A stretch of 64,000 nt of DNA from Cycas panzhihuaensis (Eukaryota > Cycadophyta): positions 110,801,741 to 110,865,740 of the forward strand of contig CM041465.1 in NCBI GenBank assembly GCA_023213395.1, read 5' to 3'. Under the pieces are notes generated by a model, which worked only from the letters and a program-made list of their open reading frames with translations, had not been told where the DNA came from and ran no database searches. A program made the position numbers and the translations under genes. Below, piece by piece: positions 35,484-48,745 of this stretch. Each line of letters starts with the position of its first letter. The first letter of the stretch is position 1.

Positions 35484-35733
35484 TGTTACAAGTCAAATCC
35501 TGTAACCAATAATAATAGAGAAATAGAAAGAGAAAATAATAGATAAAAGATAAAGAAGGAGATGAAGTTCTAAAGAACATTCATTAATAAAATATTGCAA
35601 AAAATATTTGATGATAATCCCACTCATATATTACATACATATATATAGGACTATTTAGGCTACATATCTCTTGGATTTATGCATGTGGGATAATTACACT
35701 AAGAGTTATCTTATATAGTGGAGGATCATAACA
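35484..35733 (-). repeat. TR-GAG LTR 1 (block 2)
   Basis: 250 bp, counterpart of 28195-28444, with the same copia D junction. Confidence 0.9.
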
Positions 35734-36553
35734 CACCCTTCACCCTAAAATGCTTCACCTTCAAAGCATCTTGATAACATCATACTTGTGACCACCTCCT
35801 ATTCCTATTATCCAATCAATAGGTCTTACGAAGGTCATTAGAAAAGTTGAACATAGAATGATAATCTATCCATTCCAAGTCAATTTTAATACACCCAAAA
35901 TATCCTCTAATATACTCTGTATATCTATAATATTGAAACCTCAAGCTCAAATGTTATGATTACCTAGTGTTTGTAGTTGATCAGGGCCTTTCCTGATAAG
36001 TTTTTTTGTGTTGGGCCTCTTAATAATATTGATGTTAATATGCTTCTACTTTAGTTTCTCTTTTAACCATTGGTATTTCCTTTTCTTCCTTATCCTTGGG
36101 TATAATTGGTGGTGTGTGGGGGTAAACAACTTCTGCTACTTGCTTATGATATTCATTTTATCTCTCATTATTTTTCTTTTATTCTTGACCTTGTGGAGTG
36201 GGGAGAATTCCTTGTCCCATCCTATAATTATACTTCTCAAGTATTTAACAAACTTCTTATTTGTCTTACTCAAGGTTTCACATTTTTTTCCACCAAGAAG
36301 CATTATATTTTTTATAGATATCAAGTTATAAGTAGGAAAATGTATTAAATGGACTAGTGGTGCTATGCCACTACTTAAACTAAAGGTAAGTCTCTTCTTG
36401 TAGATACAATAAGGAAACTTTAGACATCTCTTTATTGATTTTATAATTAGCATTAATTGATTCTAAATATAGATGCATGTCTCTAACCCAATCATCTGTA
36501 GAAAGAGTCCCATCTACATTAAATATGCAAGGTATGGGCCTTTTTGTATCCAT
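35734..36553 (-). pseudogene. TR-GAG gag, unit 1 block 2
   Basis: Counterpart of 28445-29264 with the ATG at 36553. It keeps the same gag-like layout and is interrupted by stops. Confidence 0.65.
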
Positions 36554-37264
36554 AATAATATATATATATGAGATATTGGGGGGCAGTTATACATCTTGTT
36601 ATCTCCTAATTTTGATACAAAATTAAATATTAAGCCTTAAGAGTAATGATCTTATAATCAAAGTCTAAACAACTAAGAAAAGTATGATATGAAATGTTTA
36701 AATTTAAAAAAAAAATCTCTAAAAAAAATATAGCTTAAAAATACATAAAATATGGATTAAAATAGTGTCCTCTAAAATATGATTCCAATAGTTTAGATGA
36801 AATTAAATTCTGATATCTAGATAAAAAATTATGACTCTTTTAAGAATTTCACTACTAAGGGTTTTAGGGACTATAATAGTACCTACTAGTAAAATGTCAA
36901 TAACTTTCTACTCCAAACTCTAATCAACCTCAAGCCACTTCCATTAGAAAGTAAATTTAAAAATACATAGAATCAGAAAATATTTGAATTCATTTGGATA
37001 CTTATAGCTAAAGTAATAGCTCTTTGAAGTTGGCGTAGTAGACATATCCCAAAAATATAGTGACAAAAAAAATAGTTTGAAATTAATGTTGCTATAATTT
37101 TTATACTTTCACCCCAAAATATATTGTGTGACCACTCAAAATTTATAGAATGATCTATTTCATCCCATATTTTTTATTATTTTTTAGAAATTTTAATGTT
37201 TATTTTATTAAATATACTTTTAAATGCTTAATAACACCTCCTAGATCATCACTCTAATACCAAT

Positions 37265-37514
37265 TATTACCAACCAAATCCTATAACCAACAATCATAGA
37301 GAAATAGAAAGAGAAAATGATATATAAAAGACAAAGAAGGAGATGACATTCTAAAGAACATTCATTAACAAAATAATTTAGAAAATATTTCATGATAATT
37401 CCTATCATATATTACATACATATATATAGGGCTATTAAGGCTACCCATCTCTTGGACTTATGCATGTGGGATAATTATAATAAGAGTCATCTTATATGGT
37501 GGAAGATCATAACA
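37265..37514 (-). repeat. TR-GAG LTR 2 (block 2)
   Basis: 250 bp, counterpart of 29975-30224. Confidence 0.9.
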
Positions 37515-38333
37515 TACACTCCCCTCTAAAATGCTTCACCCTCAAAGCATCCCGATACCATGATACATATGACCACCTCCTATTACTATTATCTAATCGA
37601 TAGCTCTTGTGAAGGTCATTAGAAAAGATGCACATAGAATGAGGATCTATCCATCCCAAGTCAATTTTGATAAACCCAAAATATCCTCTGATATGCTCTA
37701 TATATTTGTAATGTTAAAACCTCAATCTTGAATGTTGTGCTTGCTTGGTGGTTGTAGTTGATGAGGGTCTTTCCTGGTAAGTTTTATTGTATTAGGCCTC
37801 CTAATAATGTGGATGTCAATATGCTTCCACTTTAGTTTATCTTTTAATCATTAGTGATTCCTTTTCTTCATTGTCCTTGGATACAATTAGTGATGTGTGG
37901 GGCAAATAGCTTTTTCTACTTGCTCATAACATTCATTTTCTCTCTCATTATTTTTCTTTTGTTCTTGACTTTGTAGAATGTGTAGAATTCCTTATCCCAT
38001 CCTATGATTATACTTCTCAAGTATTTGACGTGCTTCTTATTTATATTACTCAAGGCTTTACATTTCCTTCCACTAAAAAGGATTACATTTTTTACATATA
38101 TCAAGTTATAATGAGGAAAATATATTAAATTGATTAGTTCTACTATACTACTCCTTAAACCAAAGATAAGCCTCTCCTTATAGATATCATGAAGCAACTT
38201 TAGAGATCTCTTTATTGATCTTGTAATCAACATTAATTGATTCTAAATATAGATACATATCTTTAACCTAATTATCTACAGAAAGAGTTCCATCTGCATT
38301 AAATATGTGAGGTATGAGCCTTTTTGTATCCAT
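37515..38333 (-). pseudogene. TR-GAG gag, unit 2 block 2
   Basis: Counterpart of 30225-31044 with the ATG at 38333; decayed. Confidence 0.65.
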
Positions 38334-39043
38334 AATAATATAGATATAAAAGATATTGGGGGGATTTCTATAGCCTATTATTCTCTAATTTTGATATAAA
38401 AATAAATATTAGGCCTTAAGAGAAATGATCTTGTAATCAAAGTCTAAACAACCAAGAAAAGTATGATGTGAAACCTTTAAATTCAAACTATTTTATCTCT
38501 AAAAGAAAATATAGCTCAAAAATACATAAAATATGGATTAAAATAATGGACTCTGAAATATAATTCTAATATCTTAGATAAAATTAAATTCTGATATCTA
38601 GATCAAAAGTTATGCCCCTTCTAAGAATTTTGCTACTAGGGTTTTTAGTGAATATAATAGTACCTACTAGTAAAATATAATAACTTTTTTCTCCAAACTC
38701 TAATCAACCTTAAACTACTTCCATTGGAAAGTAAATTTAAAAATGCACAGAATCAAAAAATATTTAAGGTCATTTTGATACTTATAGCTAAAGTTATGGC
38801 TCTTTGAAGTTGAGGTAGAAGATCTATTCCAGAAATACAATGATAAAAAAATAGCCTAAAATTAATGCTGCTACAATTTTCATATTTTCACCCTAAAATC
38901 TATTATGTGACCACTCAAAATTTATAGAACGAGCCATTTTATTTCGAAATTTCTATTACTTTTTATAAATTTTAATATTTATTCTCTTGAATATACTCTC
39001 AAACCCTTGATGACACCTCTTATATTGTCACTCTAATACCAAT

Positions 39044-39283
39044 TGTTACGAGCCAAATCTTGTAACTAAGAATCATAGAGAAAATGATAAATAAAAGATA
39101 AATAAGGAGATGAAGTTCTAAAGAACATTCATTAAAAAAAGATTATAGAAAATATTCCATGAAAATCCCACTCATACATTCCATATATATATATATAAGG
39201 CTATTAAGGTTACCCATCTCTTAGACTTATGTATGTGGGATAATTATGATAAGAGTCATCTTATATGGAGGTGGATAATAACA
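39044..39283 (-). repeat. TR-GAG LTR 3 (block 2)
   Basis: 240 bp; a small deletion relative to the 250-bp form lies in the AGAAATTGAAAGAG part near the start. Confidence 0.85.
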
Positions 39284-39780
39284 TACTCTCCTCCCTAAAA
39301 TGCTTCACCCTTGAAGCATCGTGATACCATGATATGTGTGACTACCTCTTATTACTATTATCTAATCGATAGCTCTTGTGAATGTTATAAGTAAAGTTGA
39401 ATATAGAATGAGGATCTATCCATCCCAAGTCAATTTTGATACACATAAAATATCCTCTGATGTGCTCTGTATATCTATAATTTTAAAACCTTGAGATTAA
39501 ATGTTATGCTTGGTTGGTGTTTATAGTTGATGAGTGTCTTGCCTGATAAGTTTTGTTGCATTGGGCCTCTTGATAATGTGGATGTTAATATTCTTCCACT
39601 TTACTTTATCTTTTAACCATTGGTGATGCCTTTTCTTCCTTGTCCTTGGGTACAATTAGTGATGTGTGGGGGCAAATAACTTCTACTACTTACTCATGAC
39701 ATTCATTTTCTCCCTCATTATTTTTCTTTTATTCTTGACTTTAAGGAGTGGGAAGAATTCCTTATCCCATCCTATGATGA
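39284..39780 (-). pseudogene. TR-GAG gag, unit 3 block 2 (truncated)
   Basis: Only the C-terminal part remains. At about 39780 the sequence switches to copia D reverse transcriptase (matching 27843 onward), which is the second duplication junction. Confidence 0.7.
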
Positions 39781-40136
39781 TAGTTCATATAAGGCTCTTT
39801 TAAGTTTGTAGACCTTGCTTTCTTCACATTTTACTTCAAACCCTTTGGGTTATTAGACATATATTTCTTTATCTACATAGCCATTTAAGAAGGCACTATT
39901 TATATCCATTTAGTATACTATCCAACCATGCTTTGTAACTAAGGACATCATCAATCTAACTATTGCTAACCTTGTAACTAGTGCAAAAGTCTCATTGGAA
40001 TTTATGCATTTAATTTAAACATAGCCCTTAAAAACTAACCTTACCTTATACTTATCAATATTTCCATTTGATTTATACTTAGTCTTATAGACCCATTTAG
40101 TCTCAATAGAATTCTTATTAGGTGGAAGATCTTAAA
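39781..40136 (-). pseudogene. Copia element D reverse transcriptase, N-terminal fragment, block 3
   Basis: Corresponds to 27841-28194: the NAIGTKWVYK-type start region through the FLNG and VYKLKRALYE region only. The catalytic box, RNase H and LTR of D are not in this block. It ends at the LTR with TTAAA at 40132-40136. Confidence 0.85.
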
Positions 40137-40362
40137 TGTTACAAGCCAAATCCTATAACCAATAATCATAGAGAAATAGAAAGAGAAAATAATAGATAAA
40201 AGATAAAGAAGGAGATAAAGTTCCAAAGAACATTCATTAATAGAAGATTACAGAAAATATTACATACATATATATAGGACTATTTAGGCTGCATATCTCT
40301 TAGACTTATGTATGTGGGATAATTACAATAAGAGTTAACTTATATAGTGGAGGATTATAACA
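40137..40362 (-). repeat. TR-GAG LTR 1 (block 3)
   Basis: 226 bp; about 24 bp are missing in the middle compared with the 250-bp copies. Confidence 0.85.
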
Positions 40363-41182
40363 CACCCTTCACCCTAAAATGCTTCATCTTCAAAGCATCT
40401 TAATAACATCATGCCTGTGACCACCTCCTATTACTATTATCCAATCAATAGCTCTTATGAAGGTCATTAGAAAAGTTGCACATAGAATGACGATCTATCC
40501 ATCCCAAGTCAATTTTAATACACCCAAAATGTCCTCTAAGATGCTCTATATATTTGTAATGTTGAAACCTCAAGCTCAAATGTTGTTCTTACCTAGTGTT
40601 TGTAGTTGATCAGGGCCTTTCCTAATAAGTTTTTTTATGTTGGACCTCTTGATAATGTTGATGCTAATATTGTTTTACTTTATTTTGTCATTTAACCATT
40701 TGTGTTTCCTTTTCTTCATTGTCCTTGGGTACAATTGGTGGTGTGTGGGGGTAAATAACTTCTGCTACTTGCTTATGATATTTATTTTCTCTCTCATTAT
40801 TTTTCTTTTGTTCTTGACTTTGTGGAGTGGGGAGAATTCCTTGTCCCATACTATAATTATACTTCTCAAGTATTTAATGAGCTTCTTATTTGTCTTACTC
40901 AAGGTTTCACATTTTTTTCCACCAAGAAGCATTATACTATTTACAGATATCAAGTTATAGGTAGGAAAATATATTAAATAGACTAGTGGTACTATACAAC
41001 TACTTAAACTAAAGGTAAGCCTCTCCTTGTAGATATAATGAGGCAACTTTAGACATCTCTTTATTGATCCTGTAATTAGCATCAATTGATTCTAAATATA
41101 GATGCATGTCTCTAACCCAATCATCTGTAGAAAGAGCCCCATCTACATTAAATATGTGAGGTATGGGCCTTTTTGTGTCCAT
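40363..41182 (-). pseudogene. TR-GAG gag, unit 1 block 3
   Basis: Counterpart of 28445-29264 with the ATG at 41182; interrupted by stops. Confidence 0.65.
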
Positions 41183-41866
41183 AATAATATAGATATAAGA
41201 GATATTGGGGGGGTTTATACATCTTGTTATCTCCTAAGTTTGATACAAAAATAAATATTAGGCCTTAAGAGCAATGATCTTGTGATCAAAGTCTAAACAA
41301 CTAAGAAAAGTACGATATGAAATGCTTAAATTTAAAAAAAATTATCTCTAAAATATGATTAAAATGGTGGCCTCTAAAATATGATTCCAACAGTTTAGAT
41401 GAAATTAAATTCTGATATCTAGATCAAAAGTTATGACTCTTTTAAGAATTTCACAACAAGAGTTTTTAGAGACTACAATAGTATCTACTAGTAAAATGCC
41501 AATAACTTTCTGCTCTAAACTCTAATCAACCTCAAGCCACTTCCATTAGAAAGTAAATTTAAAAATACATAGAATCAGAAAATACTTGAAGTTATTTAGA
41601 TACTTATAACTAAAGTAATATCTTCTTGAAGTTGACGTAGTAGACCTGTCCCAGAAATATAGTGACAAAAAAAATAGTTTAAAATTAATGCTGCTATAAT
41701 GTTTATACTTTCACCCCAAAATATATTGTATGACCACTTAAAATTTATAGAATGATCCATTTCATCTCATATTTTTGGTTACTTTTTAGAAACTTCCATG
41801 TTTATTCTATTGAATATACTTTCAAATGCTTGATAACACCTCCCAAATCATCACTCTAATAACAAT

Positions 41867-42114
41867 TACAACTGACCAAATCATGTAAGCAACAATCATA
41901 GAGAAATAGAAAGAGAATGATATATAAAAGACAAAGAAGGAGATGAAGTTCTAGAGAACATCCATTAACAAAGTATTTTAGAAAATATTCCATCATAATT
42001 CCTATCAGACATTACATACATATATATAGGGCTATTAAGGCCACCCATCTCTTAGACTTATGCATATGGGATAATTATAATGAGAGTCATCTTATATGGT
42101 GGAAGATCATAACA
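41867..42114 (-). repeat. TR-GAG LTR 2 (block 3)
   Basis: 248 bp; its terminal bases are mutated (TACAAC for TGTTAC). Confidence 0.85.
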
Positions 42115-42934
42115 TACCCTCCCCTCTAAAATGCTTCACCCTCAAGGCATCCAGATACCATGATACATGTGACCACCTCCTATTACTATTATCTAATTGA
42201 TAGCTCTTGTGAAGGTCATTAGAAAAGATGTATATAGAATGAGGATCTATCCATCCTAAGTCAATTTTGATACACCCAAAATATCCTCTGATATGCTCTC
42301 TATATTTGTAATGTTAAAACCTCAATCTTGAATATTATACTTGCTTGGTAGTTGTAATTGATGAGGGTCTTTCCTGATAAGTTTTGTTGAATTAGGTCTC
42401 TTAATAATGTGGATGTCAATAGACTTCCACTTTAGTTTATCTTTTAATCATTAGTGATTCCTTTTCTTCGTTGTCCTTGGGTACAATTGGTGATATGTGA
42501 GGACAAATAGCTTCTGCTGCTTGCTCATAACATTCATTTTCTCTCTTATTATTTTTCTTTTCTTCTTGACTTTGTAGAGTGTGGAGAATTCTGTATCCTA
42601 TCCTATGATTATATGTCTCAAGTATTTGACGTGCTTCTTGTTTATATTACTCAAGGCTTTATATTTCCTTCCACTAAAAAGCATTATATTTTTCACATAT
42701 ATCAAGTTATAACAAGGAAAATATATTAAATTGACTAGTTGTACTATACTACTCCTTAAACCAAAGATAAGTCTCTCCTTATAGATATCAAGAGGCAACT
42801 TTAGACATCTCTTTATTGATCCTGTAATCAACATCAATTGATTCTAAATGTAGATGCATGTCTTTAACCTAATTATCTACAAAAAGAGTCTCATCTGCAT
42901 TAAATATGTGAGGTATGAGCCTTTTTATATCGAT
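42115..42934 (-). pseudogene. TR-GAG gag, unit 2 block 3
   Basis: Counterpart of 30225-31044. The start codon is lost: CGAT replaces CCAT on the plus strand near 42932. Confidence 0.65.
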
Positions 42935-43643
42935 AATAATATAGATATAAGAGATATTGGGGGGATTTCTATAGTCTATTATCCCCTAATTTTGATATAA
43001 AAATAAATATTAGGCCTTAAGAGCAATGATCTTGTAATCAAAGTCTAAACAACCAAGAAATGTACGATATGAAACCATTAAATTTAAACTATTTTATCTC
43101 TAAAAGAAAATATAGCTCAGAAGTACATAAAATATGGATTAAAATGATGGACTCTGAAATATAATTCCAATATCTCAAATAAAATTAAATTCTGATATCT
43201 AGATCAAAATTTATGACCCTTTTAAGAATTTCACTACTAGGGTTTTTAGGAACTATAATAGTACTTATTAGTAAAATATAATAACTTTTTTCTCCAAACT
43301 CTAATCAACCTCAAACCACTTCCATTGGAAAGTAAATTTAAAAATGCACATAATTAAAAAACATTTGAGGTCATTTCGATACTTGTAGCTAAAGTTATGG
43401 CTCTTTAAATTAAGGTAGCAGATCTGTCCCAGAAATATGATGATAGAAAAATAGCTTAAAATTAATGTTACTATAATTTTCACACTTTCACCCTAAAATC
43501 TATTGTGTGACCACTCAAAATTTATAGAACAAGCTATTTCATTTCAAAATTTCCATTGCTTTTTATAAATTTTAATGTTTATTCTCTTGAATATACTCTT
43601 AAACCCTTGATAACACTTCTTATATTGTCACTTTAATAGTAAT

Positions 43644-43893
43644 TGTTATGAGCCAAATCTTGTAACCAAGAATCATAAAGAAATTGAAAGAGAAAATGAT
43701 AAATAAAAGATAAATAAGGAGATGAAGTTCCAAAGAACATTCATTGAAAAATGATTATAGAAAATATTCCATGATAATGCCACTCATACATCCCATACAT
43801 ATATATAGGGCTATTAAGGCTACCCATCTCTTAGACTTATGTATGTGGGATAATTGTAATAAGAGTCATCTTATATGGTGGTGGATCATAACA
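43644..43893 (-). repeat. TR-GAG LTR 3 (block 3)
   Basis: 250 bp, counterpart of 31755-32004. The unit beyond it is the only unit 3 that continues to a primer site and a terminal LTR, on the far side of element E. Confidence 0.9.
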
Positions 43894-44700
43894 TACCCTC
43901 CTCCCTAAAATGCTTCACCCTTGAAGCATCCTGATACCATGATATATGTAACCACCTCCTATTACTATTATCTAATCGATAATTGTTGTGAAGGTTATTA
44001 GTAAAGCTAAACATAGAATGAGGATCTATCCATCCTAAGTCAATTTTGATACACCTAAAATATTCTCTGATATGCTCTATATATCTGTAATGTTAAAACC
44101 TCGATCTTGAATGTTGTGCTTGGTTGGTGTTTATAGTTGATGAGGGTCTTGCCTAATAAGTTTTGTTGCATTGGGCATCTTGATAATGTGGATGTTAATA
44201 TTCTTCCACTTTAGTTTATCTTTTAACCATTGGTGATGCCTTTTCTTCCTTGTCCTTGGTTACAATTGGTTATGTGTAGGGGCAAACAACTTCTACTACT
44301 TACTCATGATATTCATTTTCTCTCTCATTATTTTTCTTTTGTTCTTGACTTTATGGAGTGGAAAGAATTCCTTATCCCATCCTATGATTATACTTCTTAA
44401 GTATTTGGCATACTTCTTGTTTGTCTCACTCAAGGTTTTGCATTTCTTTCTACAAAGAAGCATTATATTTTTTATAGATATTAAGTTATAGGCAGGAAAA
44501 TGTATTAAATGAAATAGTTATACTATACCACTCCTTAAACTAAAGGTAAGCCTCTCTTTGTATATATAATGAGGCAACTTTAGATATCTCTTTATTGATC
44601 CTGCAATTAGTGTCAATTGATTCTAAATATATATGCATGTCTCTAACCCAATCATCTATAGAAAGAGTCCCATCTGTAATAAATGTGTGGTTTCTACATC
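43894..44700 (-). pseudogene. TR-GAG gag, unit 3 block 3
   Basis: The most complete unit 3 gag, passing the point where blocks 1 and 2 break. DDWVRDMHIYLESIDTNCRINKE is visible near 44600-44670. A small deletion near 44685-44700 removes the start codon region. Confidence 0.65.
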
Positions 44701-45318
44701 CTATTATCCCCCAATTTTGATACAAAAATAAATATTAGGCCTTAAGAGTAATGATCCTATGGTCAAAGTCTAAGCAACCAAGAAACGTATGATATGAAAC
44801 CCTTAAATTCAAAAAGTTTTATTTGTAAAGAGAAATATAGCTCAAAAATACATAAAATATGGATTAAAATAATGGAATCTGAAATGTGATTCTAATAGTT
44901 TAGACAAAATTAAATTTTAATATTTATATCAAAAGTTATGACCCTTTTAAGAATTTAATTACTAGGGTTTTTAAGGACTATAATAGTACCTACTAGTAAA
45001 ATGCCAATAACTTTCTACTCCAAACTCTAATCAACCTTAAACCACTTCCATTGGAAAGTAAATTTAAAAATGCACATAATAAAAAAATATTTGAGTTCAG
45101 TTGGATACTTATAGCTAAAGTTATGACTCTTTGAAATTAAAGTAGCAAATCTATCCTAGAAATATGGTGACATAAAAAATTGCCCAAAATTAATGCTACT
45201 ACAATTTTCATACTTTCACCCACCCCAAAATCTATTGTGTGACTACTTAAATTTATAGAATGAGTAATTTCATATTAAATTTACCATTACTTTTTAGAAA
45301 TTTTAATGTTTATTCTCT
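44701..45318 (-). other. TR-GAG leader, unit 3 block 3, cut by element E
   Basis: Leader sequence as in other units, no gene. It stops at TCTCT (45314-45318), the left target duplication of element E, and resumes at 59567. Confidence 0.85.
45314..45318. repeat. Target site duplication of element E, left (TCTCT)
   Basis: TCTCT before the TGGACGCGC end of E; an identical TCTCT is at 59567-59571. The uninterrupted unit reads TATTCTCTTGAATA (for example near 38980), confirming the insertion point. Confidence 0.95.
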
Positions 45319-47910
45319 TGGACGCGCTGCTACGGGATAACTACCTAACTGATAGGTGTGGGGGAGAGTGAGTGGTGAAATGATAGAAGGTGGAACCTAA
45401 GAGGTGAGTAACTATCACGCAGAGAGCCCCATGCACCGGAGCGCAAGTTCAGGATCTACAATGGAGTATGGCTACTATCGGGTGACCCTTCACCACTTCG
45501 AGCAAGGGGTGAAGGTGCGTAGGGCAAACCTGGGTTGACCTAGGGGCAGGACCCTCCCACCCTTGGGTGGCCAGAAGGGGGGAGAGGAAATCCAAAGGGG
45601 AAAAGTCAAGAGTAAGCCTACACAACCTAACCGGGTACATGAGTGATGCGAGAGGCAAGGCACTTCTGTGGTTGAGGAGAAGAAGAGAAAGGTGGAGAAA
45701 GAGAGTTCCTACAACCTTTCCTATATATGGTAAAAGTAAAAATGTATATAACAAAACAAATGAAATGCAACCAGACACGAAACTAAATTTTCCCCTTTTA
45801 TCTTCCAATGTGCTAATTACTACAGGAAAAATAAAAGGCAAAAAGGAGGTAGCAAAGTGCAGCGAAATGTGCACCTAGACCGAGGACGTGCGTGACGAAG
45901 GAGCCTTCTCGAGGAGCACCAAACCGTTCCATGTGGTGCGTTGGATGCAAGTTATTGCGGCGGGTAGAAAAGAGGGGCTTCCTTACCTTCCCCGAAAAAT
46001 CAAATGCGATGCCAAGAAAGAAAGGAAGCACCAACTAATAAGTGAAACTACACGAAAATATAACAAATACGAAGGTACTTACCGGCAACGGGGCCAACGA
46101 GCGATATCCTCCACGTTCCCCGAATACCTGCAAGCAAAGGCGGTCTCTCCCTTCCCAGGGGAAGAGCACTAACATGCAACATAAAGATCTAACAGTATAT
46201 GCTCAAGTGATATAGATATAAACCTAAACATGCATGCGTTAGTGCCAATCCAACAAAGAAAGTACCCAAGAAAGAATGACCAAGGCAAAAGCAAATGATC
46301 GGTAAGCCTCGGAGTGGCCTACCTCTTGCAAATGGTGCCCTAACCTCCCCTCAAGAGCCACGAGGCAGCGGGGATAAAGTCAAGAGCAAGGGCTAGAAAA
46401 TGGCAGCAAAAAGGGCAAGGAGAGGCCCCAAGAAAACCCACGGCGAGCCGGGATGCTATGGGGAGCAAGCCGAGCGACCGGGAAGAAAAGGTGAAGCACA
46501 AACCAGCGGTTGGGACTTATGAGTGATGCCTAAACCTGAGTAAAAGGCCCCAAATCAGCGCTACAACTTGTGACAGCGCTGGTTTGGGTGACCAAAAGGA
46601 AGCCTTCAAACCCTTGTTTGCAAGCCAAGGGCAGCACGGGGCGAGAGGGAGGCTTTGGAGGGCTTAGAGCCGCTTAGGGAGCGTGGAAGGTGGTACGAAA
46701 TCCACCCAGCTCCTCTCCAAAACCTATGCCACCCCTCAATGCCACTGCCTTGAGCAGCAAACACAGGCAAGAAGCACAGAAAGAGTGGTATAACAGCCCA
46801 CAAAAGGAAGGAAAACTAACTTACAAGATCAAGCAAAGAGCAAGCTAGACTGAGCATGAATATCACAAAAAAATAATGTAAAACCAAGAGTACCTGACCA
46901 AGGGAGGCAAGGGTCCGCCACCCAAAGAACACGAAGAGGGCCGAGAAATCACCAGATTCAAACACACAGCAGGTTTGAGACCCTACTAAGAAGATGTGAG
47001 AGGAAACACCTGCACTTGGGAGCACTTATGGACTGCCTGAGTAAGGATCAACTGGAAAACACTCTAAAGAGGCCCTCTCCAAGGTGTTTGAGGGGCTGGG
47101 AGAATGTCTCAGCCACACCAAAGGAGAGCCTTAATCAAGGAGGGACCGGGTCCATGAAAGAGTAGAACAGCAAAGAAGAGCAAAGCAGGATGATGTTTCC
47201 TTGAGAGCAATTCCCAAAGTGAGCCAAAGAACCCTTGAAAATGAGTCAAAAATGGTTTAAGTACTCAAGCAAAACCCTAAAGCATGAAATTAGGGCGCAG
47301 CTGGAAGAGAAATAAGGTGCGAGCCATGTGGCAGTTTCGCAATAAATGCAAAATTGCCATGGTGGATTTAAAAAAATAATGCGAGAACAGTCTTGCAAAT
47401 TTCGTGATCACAGTGGATATTCCGGTGGTACTGCGAAAATTTTGGTGGTATGCACCTAAGGCCAAAAATGGGGCCCACCAGCCAGTCTAGGCTGGGGGTA
47501 GATGACCGAAAGGGCTAATAGGAGACTAGAACACCCACCCGGGGGGTACACAAGCCAACAAACGGGTTCAAGGGAGCAAAAATAGGGCTCAAATAGGGTG
47601 GCAAGTTGACCAAACGATGATGAGTCATCACACGGGCGGAGGTGGCGCAAACCTAGTGGATCCAGGAGTGAGGAGGGCAAATGCAGGAAGTAATGTGGTC
47701 ACCAGGGTGCCACACTCATTGGGAGTGTGCCCCTACTATAGTCGTCATAGGCTAAAATAAGTGTGGACAATGGCAAGGTTGCCCACAAAGCCACACACAT
47801 GCAGACATGCAAGCAAATACTCATCAAAAGAAAGAGATGACAATGCGAGAAACATACCTGCACTTACCTGAGTCGGTGATTCCGTATCCATTCCCGGGAG
47901 CTGGGAAACA
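45319..47910 (-). repeat. 3' LTR of element E
   Basis: 2592 bp, direct repeat of 57000-59566. Plus-strand ends are TGGACGCGC and GGGAAACA, giving TG...CA on the minus strand. It is slightly longer than its partner, partly by a 14-bp stretch near 46181 between AACA repeats. The plus-strand open frame 45567-46172 is broken by one TAG at 45877-45879 where the other LTR has TGG. Confidence 0.95.
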
Positions 47911-47921
47911 TTGTCCCCTTG
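47911..47921 (-). other. Polypurine tract of element E
   Basis: The minus strand reads AAGGGGACAA immediately before the TGTTTCCC start of the 3' LTR. Confidence 0.75.
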
Positions 47922-48234
47922 GCAGCAGAGCCTCGCCGCTCGGAAGCCTGGTGCGATGGTGAATGCTGGCAACACAACTGTCAGTAGCACATGCGTATAT
48001 AGATATATCAATCAAGATCATAATAGTAGGAAAGGGTGCCAGCGAGTGTCGTGACAGAACGCGTGGATACGAAAGCGGCAGTGGGGATAACATAGGGGCT
48101 GTCTATGAGCCACCTGGAAACCGACTGGAAGAAGGAGACAGGCGAGGGGGCTGCCCCCACCATAAATGATGCAAAGAAGGGCATGCATAGTCGAGCAAAG
48201 AGTAAGCAAGGAGTAGGCACCATAGTTTTACCTC

Positions 48235-48745
48235 ATTAGTAGCCTGGTTTCGGAGGTGTGAACGGGTCGCAAAGCAAAGTGACAGACGACCTGGGGCTTG
48301 GGCGACAGGAAGACCAGGCAAGCCTCGTGGGGCAGTCGTGAGGAGGGAAAGGCGGTTCTCAAGGATGAGGCGAACAAGACTATCTGCCTCAGCATTGAGG
48401 GCTCGAGGGATATGCTGGATATCAACAGAAGAAAAGCAGGCCAGGAGAGATCTAGCGGTGAGCAAGAGTCCTCAAGTGAGGGCATCGCACCTGGTAAACC
48501 TGGGTGAGATGAGACACTACAACTTGAGAGTCGCAAAGCAAAACAATGGGTCCGTAATGGAAACGGAGGACATCGGTAAGGGCTTCGATAACAGCTGTAT
48601 ACTCATCTTCGTTGTTGGTAGCCTCTGGGAGGAAGATCCCAAAGCGGAGGAGATCATGTCCAGAAGGGCTGCGGAGAATCCACGCAGTGGCAGAAGGTCT
48701 AGGATTACCGCGGCTTCCACCGTCGGTAAAGATGTAGACGGACAT
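48235..48745 (-). pseudogene. Second (plant/archaeal-type) RNase H ORF of element E
   Basis: Better kept copy of the ORF at 17970 in F. The ATG at 48745 precedes YIFTDGGSRGNP-PS (Asp), NNEDEYTAVIEAL (Glu) and LLCDSQVVVSHLTQVYQV (Asp), open to about 48452. After one frameshift follow DIQHIPRALNAEADSLVRL (Asp) and a tail to about 48235. All four catalytic acids are present. The domain is of the RVT_3 / RNase HI type known as aRNH in Tat retrotransposons, encoded apart from pol. A one-step frame break is the main lesion, so it decayed only recently. Confidence 0.88.

Larger units (their letters stand above)
32763..39780. repeat. Segmental duplication, block 2
   Basis: Second copy of 25463-32762. 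It contains the A LTR end (32763-33078), B gag (33079-about 33740), D LTR (about 33755-34043), D pol (34044-35483), then TR-GAG LTRs at 35484, 37265 and 39044. It stops at about 39780 inside gag of unit 3, earlier than block 1, because of a second junction. Confidence 0.9.
28195..45318 (-). mobile_element. Tandem array of a small gag-only LTR element (TR-GAG type)
   Basis: Minus-strand units of about 1780 bp repeat head to tail: LTR (250 bp), initiator-Met primer site, ~700-bp leader, gag, purine tract, next LTR. LTR starts (plus coordinate) are 28195, 29975, 31755, 35484, 37265, 39044, 40137, 41867 and 43644, with a tenth at 59628 beyond inserted element E. No protease, reverse transcriptase or integrase is present, so it is non-autonomous. 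The pattern of three unit types repeated in three blocks shows that the array formed first and block duplications came later. Confidence 0.9.

Noticed and set aside
47456-48011. Pro/Cys-rich frames at the E LTR edge
   Set aside because: Non-coding LTR sequence; present in both LTRs without any domain and differing in frame integrity.
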